64,000 bases of DNA from Phytoseiulus persimilis (Eukaryota > Arthropoda > Arachnida > Mesostigmata > Phytoseiidae): assembly GCA_037576195.1 (NCBI GenBank), contig CM075103.1, positions 22,444,001 through 22,508,000 of the forward strand, in the 5' to 3' direction. The position numbers and the translations under genes were made by a program. Numbering within the stretch: position 1 is the first letter of the stretch; every line of letters starts with the position of its first letter. Shown in pieces: positions 58,501 through 64,000 of the stretch. Under the pieces are notes generated by a model. That model saw only the letters and a list, made by a program, of their open reading frames with translations, searched no databases and was not told the DNA's origin.

Positions 58501-58899
58501 TCGACGAACGCTCCTGCGAGAATGAATAACTCTCGTCCGGGCCTTCAAGAACGGGTCCAGCGGACCCGGAGACAGGAGAATGCGTGGGCGCAAGGCGACC
58601 GGGGCAACCGGAGCGTCGGGCGCCTTACGTGCCAGGTAGGCTGTTGGAACCAACTCGGCTCAAAATCTCCCCCGAGCGTCCCTTGTCAAACAGAGGCTGG
58701 CTTGCACACGCATTCCTTCGACGGAGGTCATCCGGCTTAGGGAAGAAGGGGGTGTTGGGGGGAGGGGGTCAATGAGGAACCTCGTGACTGCGTGGTTCAA
58801 CTCCGAGTATTCGACAACTGAAGGCATCGGTCGTGTCTCTGTTGTGTTATTCCGCTCGGGCTCCTCGTTTCGTCGACTCATCGTGCATCGGGAGCCGCT
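52561..58899. other. Six kilobases without a resolved gene
   Basis: G19 at 53534-53552 and C17 at 56184-56200. Open frames such as minus 55197-54755, plus 54859-55266 and plus 56138-56714 show no recognisable domain and could not be spliced together. No transposon end or RNA gene is recognised. Confidence 0.3.
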
Positions 58900-61800
58900 G
58901 CTGCCGTTCTGCAAGCGAGTCGCCACCACCACCAGCATCATCATCATCTTGATCATGATCACGGTTGCTGAGCAGCGGTGGCACAGCTAGCGGCTCACAC
59001 GGCGGCGGCCATCAGTCGAGGAGGGCGGAGTCGTGTGGCTGCGCAGTCGACCAATCGGCAAGCCTCGTCCACGAGAGCCGTCCCCGGTAGCGCTGCTGCC
59101 GCTCGCTCTACGGCTTCTCGGCTTCGGTCCAAGTCATGCGCAACCACCGGGCACTGGTTGGTCCTTCGAGCTGCCAGCTATTGCTTCGTTGGTTGGTCGC
59201 TTGTTCTCTCGTGCGCTTCCCGACTGGCTGAAGCGACAGCTCGGTCCGTCCGTCCGTCGCCTGCTCGCTCGCTTATACAAACCGACATCTACACAAACAC
59301 ATACACGACACACACACACACACACACACACAGGCAGGCAAGCAGGCACACTCACTCACTCATTCCGCTTACCAGCAGCAACAGCAGCGCACGACCACCA
59401 CCGACACCAACAGCAGCAGCACCACCACTACTACAACCAACCCACACCATTGATGATGGACACCACAGCAGCCGCTACTGCTGCTGCCGCCGTCTTCATC
59501 GATACAGCCACTACTTCTACTCCTACTCGTACGGCTACATCCAGTCCTACTGCCGAAAAGAGTTCCGCCGTCTTCGCTGCTGCTGCGAACCTTCACTCAA
59601 GATGCATTAGTGTGTAGAAAACGTGTCAAGTGTCGAGCCACATGCGTGATCCGTGCTCCGTTGGAATTCCTCCGCGTGCCAGCTCAACGTTCCCGAGAGA
59701 ACCTGTACTCAGAACATTTGTACAGACCCTGAAGCGAGTACACTGCCGTGGAATAACGTCGCGAGAATTGAAGGAAGTGCCCGAACTCCGGTTGACTTTG
59801 GAATACAGTTTTTGTTCTCGAGCACCGTGCGAATCTCTCCCGAGCCCATCAGTGGACGTGCGTCGTCATCTTAGTGGATTCTGAAGTCGGCATGGTACGT
59901 TGCGTAACAGGGATCGTCAGCGGGACCGCGTTTCTCCGAGGACCTGGAAACGCTGCTAGTCACCGGTACCTCCGGGGTCGTCGCGAACTTATCCTCGCGA
60001 AACGAATCTTATATTCGTCCGACCGACAGGGCGCAATCAGCTGTGATTAGCTCTGTTGGGTGCTTTCAAATTCTCTCGGAGTTTTGGGATTCTTCAGAAA
60101 CGAGATCTGCATCAGTTTAGATGAGCATCCACCGTAGAGTGCGATTCTCGTGACCGTTGTCGCGGTTCCGGCTTTGCGGCGCGGGGGAACGAGTCAAACG
60201 GTGATGAGCTGCGAAATCGGTCGACTGCCAGAACCTTGTCAAGTTTCGCACTCCTTCGAGTGAGAGTGGTCTCAGCGGTCACTGCCCTTCCGATTGGGAA
60301 TGGAGGAGTACGACCGATTTCCGGCTTCAGCGAAGCTCAGCGAAAGGATCCAAGAAGTCGCGTCATCTACTTATCGACTTGGGAATTTCCCGCGTTGGCT
60401 GCGGTGATCCCGTGTCGGCTGCGGTGATCCCGCATCGGCTGCGGCGATCCCGCGTCGGCTGCGGTGATCCCGCACTCTTTCGTCAGGTCAAGAGTTTCTT
60501 GAATTCCTGATGGCCACCGGCTCGCGCCCCCGAACTCCGCTCGCTGCTCCTGGAGACAATGGTTTTCCGCAGATTTCGGAAAGACTAGCTGCCAAACAAA
60601 GACTCACCGCCTCACAAAGGCTTATGATCGAATTAGATAGATACACTCTCTTCTCCCAGTTGGTCAGTCAGCCGGCCGGCCGGCCGGCCTTATTCAGTTG
60701 CTGCTCAAGTGGCAGCGGACTCTTTGGCGTTACCTCGAACTATCAGGTGTTCAATTACAAAGGAGTCGTGTCGACGAACCGCCAGCTAGTCGAGCGGAAG
60801 ATACATCCGTCGACTCCTTCATTCTTGTATCTGCCGCAAACCAGGCTGGCAAGAGCCGGATTCTTCGGTTAGAATAGCTATTGAAGTGACCGCCATCTTC
60901 CCCCGATCGAAAGTTGAAAAAAAATTTCTCCATCTTTCCTTCCAGATTCACCGAAACATCAGTCGCGAATCGTGAATTCGGATGTCTCCGTTTGATTTCA
61001 GTTCATCGTTCGTGCCAACACGGTGTCAGCGAATGGGTGAGCGATATTTCACTCTGTTTTACCTTCCTTTCACACTTCGGGCAGGTCCGAGTGTGCAGTC
61101 CGTCGCTCCTGCTGCCGGTTCGCGTTGGGGTCGACGCGAGAGAGGAAAACACTGTAGCTGCGCGTAGCTGCGGTAGCGGACTTTGTCAATTTACAGCGGG
61201 TTCGAGCCACCGTCCGCCAGCAGGCCGTCTGATGAGTCGGCAAGACCTCCCTCGAAACCCACAGACAGTAAGCCGGGAGTCTGGTTGTGGTAGTAGGGAA
61301 TTCGCTCCCCGCCGTTTTCGGGAACTTTGCGCGGATTCCGACGGGGGACAACGTTGCGCAAATGGTGCAAAATTTTACTGATGACGATGATCGGTCATCC
61401 GCTGGGAAGATGCGGCGGGCGATCCTCCGGTCCCGGACAGACTCATTATCCGCTAATGCGGTGGCAACATTGGACCGATCCATGAGCAACAACAGAGGGG
61501 AGAAGTTCGAAAATTAGCATAGCGGCCAACAATGGAACCTCGGCCGACACCTGGGAGTGGTTACGTCCGCCGCCGCCACCGCAGCAAAGAATGCGGATCC
61601 GAGGGAGTGGGTGCTACGGAACTAAAAATCAACAGCAGCAGCAGCAGCAACTTAAATTCCCTCGAGGAATCTTTCCACCAGAGAGCGAGCGAGCGTGCGT
61701 ACGTACGTACTCGGGGCAAACAACGCCGAGCCACCCGGTCGCGCGCCGGGCAATGATCGACGGATACCACGAGGGACTCAGAAACAAGTTCATTCAACCC

Positions 61801-63560
61801 TTCAATCGAGTCCGGATCTGAGCCGGTGCAAAGCGAGTTGCCACGGGAAGCGATCAGGCACTCGGTGGCAGTCAGCAAGACTGAAGGTTAATCATCATCA
61901 GTAGAGCCTGCGGGTTCCCGTGCGGGGAATCTCCTGTAAGGTGTCCCTCGCGGGAGCAGACCGTATCACTGTAATTTGGGCCGCGGGTGGACCACATTCC
62001 GGACTCCCTGGAGGGGTTCTGCGAACCGGCGGGGAATGAGAGCGATTCCGATGATCTCGGGGTTTTAACTCGCTCATCTCCAGGGTTCAGACTCCTGGAC
62101 TCGGTTCAAGGGCTCTTGGTCCAGGGGCGCCTCGCTCAAGGTGCGCGTAAAGCCCGTGGTGTCCATCTGCTTCGTTCGTTCGTTCGGTCGGTCGGTCGGT
62201 TTGTCGATCGGTCGGTGACTGAGCCGTGAGGTACTCTGCGAAAGGAGCTACCTGAGAGGATCATTCGAGGATTGCAGTCGACATATCTGTGAACTACTGG
62301 GTATGATTGATAATCGTCATTTTCGGATATGGTTTACGACGAGCAGTAACACGTCGGCTCCACAGCAGTGTGTGAGCGTGCGTCACCAAACGCTTAGTTG
62401 ACGGCTGTTCTCTTTTTTGTATTTCACCGATGCCGCCCTTCTCGCGACACACACGCTCGGTCGCATACAACACAGATAGGCGGACGGACGGACGGACAGC
62501 CATACTCACACACACACACACTAGCTTTACTGCCGAACGCAAGACTTGAGCGGCCAATGTCTTAAGAGGTGTCGCTAAGATCAAAGAGCGCTGCGACATC
62601 ATCATGCGGGCGGTGGTAGGGAATGACGACTGCTGTAGCGGCTGCTGTGACGTTCGTTTGTTGGTCCCATTCCGAGTCAATTTCGCTCATTCTCGCTCGC
62701 TCGCGACGCTGTTCCATCGAAAGACTGCTTGCTATCCCATCGTTTTCGCCTTCCTGGCTTCGGTTCATTCATCCACTCGTGAAATAACAGATGACAGTCT
62801 CGTTGTTTTGCCTTGGCGCCGCCGCGACAACCGCCGCGCCGTTCCGTCTTTGCCGATGTGATCAACACCGGAATCGCCGCACCCACGGGCTGGCCACCGG
62901 TTAGGAAAACACTGACTGGAAGAACATCCACGAAATTCGACGTGAACGGGGGGAGGCGAAAATAGCTGTTTCGAACACTTGTTCGCCTGTGGTTTCAGCC
63001 GCTGCTTGGGCTCCGTCGAGGAGAACGAAGGCCGAGCTGGAGCTCGTGCGAGCATTGGAAGTGTTGTCACGAACCCTATCAAGTCGAGAGAATCGTCTCC
63101 GACCGCCCGATTCGCCACGCCAGCAAACTACGTGGAGATACGAAAGTGAAAAAGACCAGCCACGGCTTTCTTGTGAGCTCCGACAAAAACATTGCGTGAC
63201 TCGAGCAGCCCCTCTCACGACGAGGATCGCCGCGCGAGCTCGGGCCGCGGACCGAACTCCGAGCGCAGCCCTCGGACGGTGGTGATACTGACCGTTGATG
63301 AGACGGGGAATTCATCTCTCCATAAAGCGATGCGGAAACGAATCGTCGCGGAGGAGCCCGGCCGGTTGTTTGTGGTGTGCTCCCCAGTTGTAAAGTTCGT
63401 CGACGAAGATAGGGAGGGAGGGTCTGTCTGTCTGTCTGTCCATGTGTTCGACTCGATGTCGCGAGAGCCGGGAGGTTCGTTGTAATGTGTAACTAATCGT
63501 TGCGATTGAGTCACAACATGAGCTCGTGTGTCGATTGCGTCGAAGATACTACATCGGAGA
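58900..63560. other. Simple-repeat-rich block, probable leader or promoter DNA
   Basis: Contains (CA)n at about 59300-59332, CAACAGCAGCAG-type triplets at 59370-59420, GCAGCAGCAGCAGCA at about 61633, (CGTA)n at 61695, GTTCGTTCGTTCGGTCGGTC at about 62174-62196, GGACGGACGGAC at about 62480, CA-rich sequence at 62505-62520 and GTCTGTCTGTCTGTC at about 63423. The 210-codon frame at 58978-59610 is open because of these repeats. No splice-joined gene was found. Confidence 0.4.
60397..60476. repeat. 20-bp tandem repeat, four units
   Basis: Four copies of GGCTGCGGTGATCCCGCGTC with one or two changes each. Confidence 0.85.
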
Positions 63561-64000
63561 CCTGATTCTAGTACATGGCATATGGCGGGTCAATCCAGTC
63601 GAGTTGTCTCTCGGCCGACAGATGCGCGTCAAGGAGGGAGGAAAAGTCACAAAAAAAGACATCCATTCTCACACTCGATGGGGATTCCAGTATTATAAAA
63701 CCACGAGAGACAAATTGACTCTCATATTCCCGATAGTACACAGCGTTATATTGCCCGTCGTTACTGATGAAGCCGCTGCTGCTCAGGCGACAACTCGAGG
63801 GGAGGGGGCGCGTTCCCGAGTGAATGGCGTCGATTCAAAACGACTCCCGAGAGCCAGCATCGAATGAGGTAATTCCATTACGAATTGTGGCGGATCATCG
63901 AACGTGTAAATTGCTCGAGCAATGCCTCCAGAGCATCCGGCGAGGGAGACGGGCTCCGAGGAACAAAACAGCGACAGGGACCAGCCGTTTCAATAGCGAT
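63561..64000. other. Window end, possible TATA box
   Basis: TATAAAA at 63694-63700 on the plus strand. The frame 63526-63867 runs across it, so the motif may be accidental. No exon is recognised downstream inside the window. Confidence 0.3.

Noticed and set aside
58978-59610. 210-codon ORF with Thr-His and Ser-Tyr runs
   Set aside because: Its composition follows CA and triplet simple repeats, and an overlapping frame of 194 codons is open as well. No domain is visible.

Overview
The window reads as an arthropod nuclear chromosome segment, most likely from a mite. Only three multi-exon genes can be modelled with confidence. Their introns are mostly short (about 45-90 bp), the coding DNA is G+C-balanced, and the non-LTR elements are of arthropod type (an R1-clade element with overlapping ORFs, and CR1/jockey-like reverse transcriptases). 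The mite placement is inference, because no rRNA or mitochondrial marker is present.

Layout. 0-5 kb: non-coding, opening with a minisatellite of palindromic AACCGGTT sites. 5-14 kb: old transposon debris. A decayed LINE (LINE-A) is interrupted by an inverted LINE tail. A related copy (LINE-B) is split by an insert that itself carries a hAT-type non-autonomous element with an intact 8-bp target duplication. A mariner remnant follows. 15.2-16.5 kb: a complete cathepsin L cysteine protease gene on the minus strand, with TATA box, tiny leader exon and polyadenylation signal. 17-19.3 kb: a frameshifted LINE (LINE-C). 19.4-31.5 kb: a dense repeat block. It holds a SWIM-finger transposon ORF, a 2-kb array of a 45-bp satellite, a foldback element carrying the frameshifted C-terminal end of a RAG1/Transib-like transposase, a defective R1-clade LINE (LINE-D) and a second satellite array with a head-to-head inversion.

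31.9-33.2 kb: a five-exon plus-strand gene for a small secreted cysteine-containing protein of unknown family. 37-39 kb: a stray satellite unit, a hairpin and a second, decayed copy of the hAT-like element. 39.4-44.2 kb: a minus-strand gene of at least 14 exons for a mitochondrial-type glycerol-3-phosphate acyltransferase (GPAT1/GPAM), with a foldback element in one intron. 44-58 kb holds short open stretches and splice-like signals that I could not resolve into genes. 51.6-52.6 kb and 58.9-63.5 kb are rich in simple sequence repeats and look like promoter or 5' leader DNA of genes that lie mostly elsewhere.

The genes do not form a functional unit. The main theme is the repeat biology. The same 45-bp repeat occurs inside the hAT-like element, in its second copy and as amplified arrays, which suggests that the satellite arose from, or was spread by, that element.
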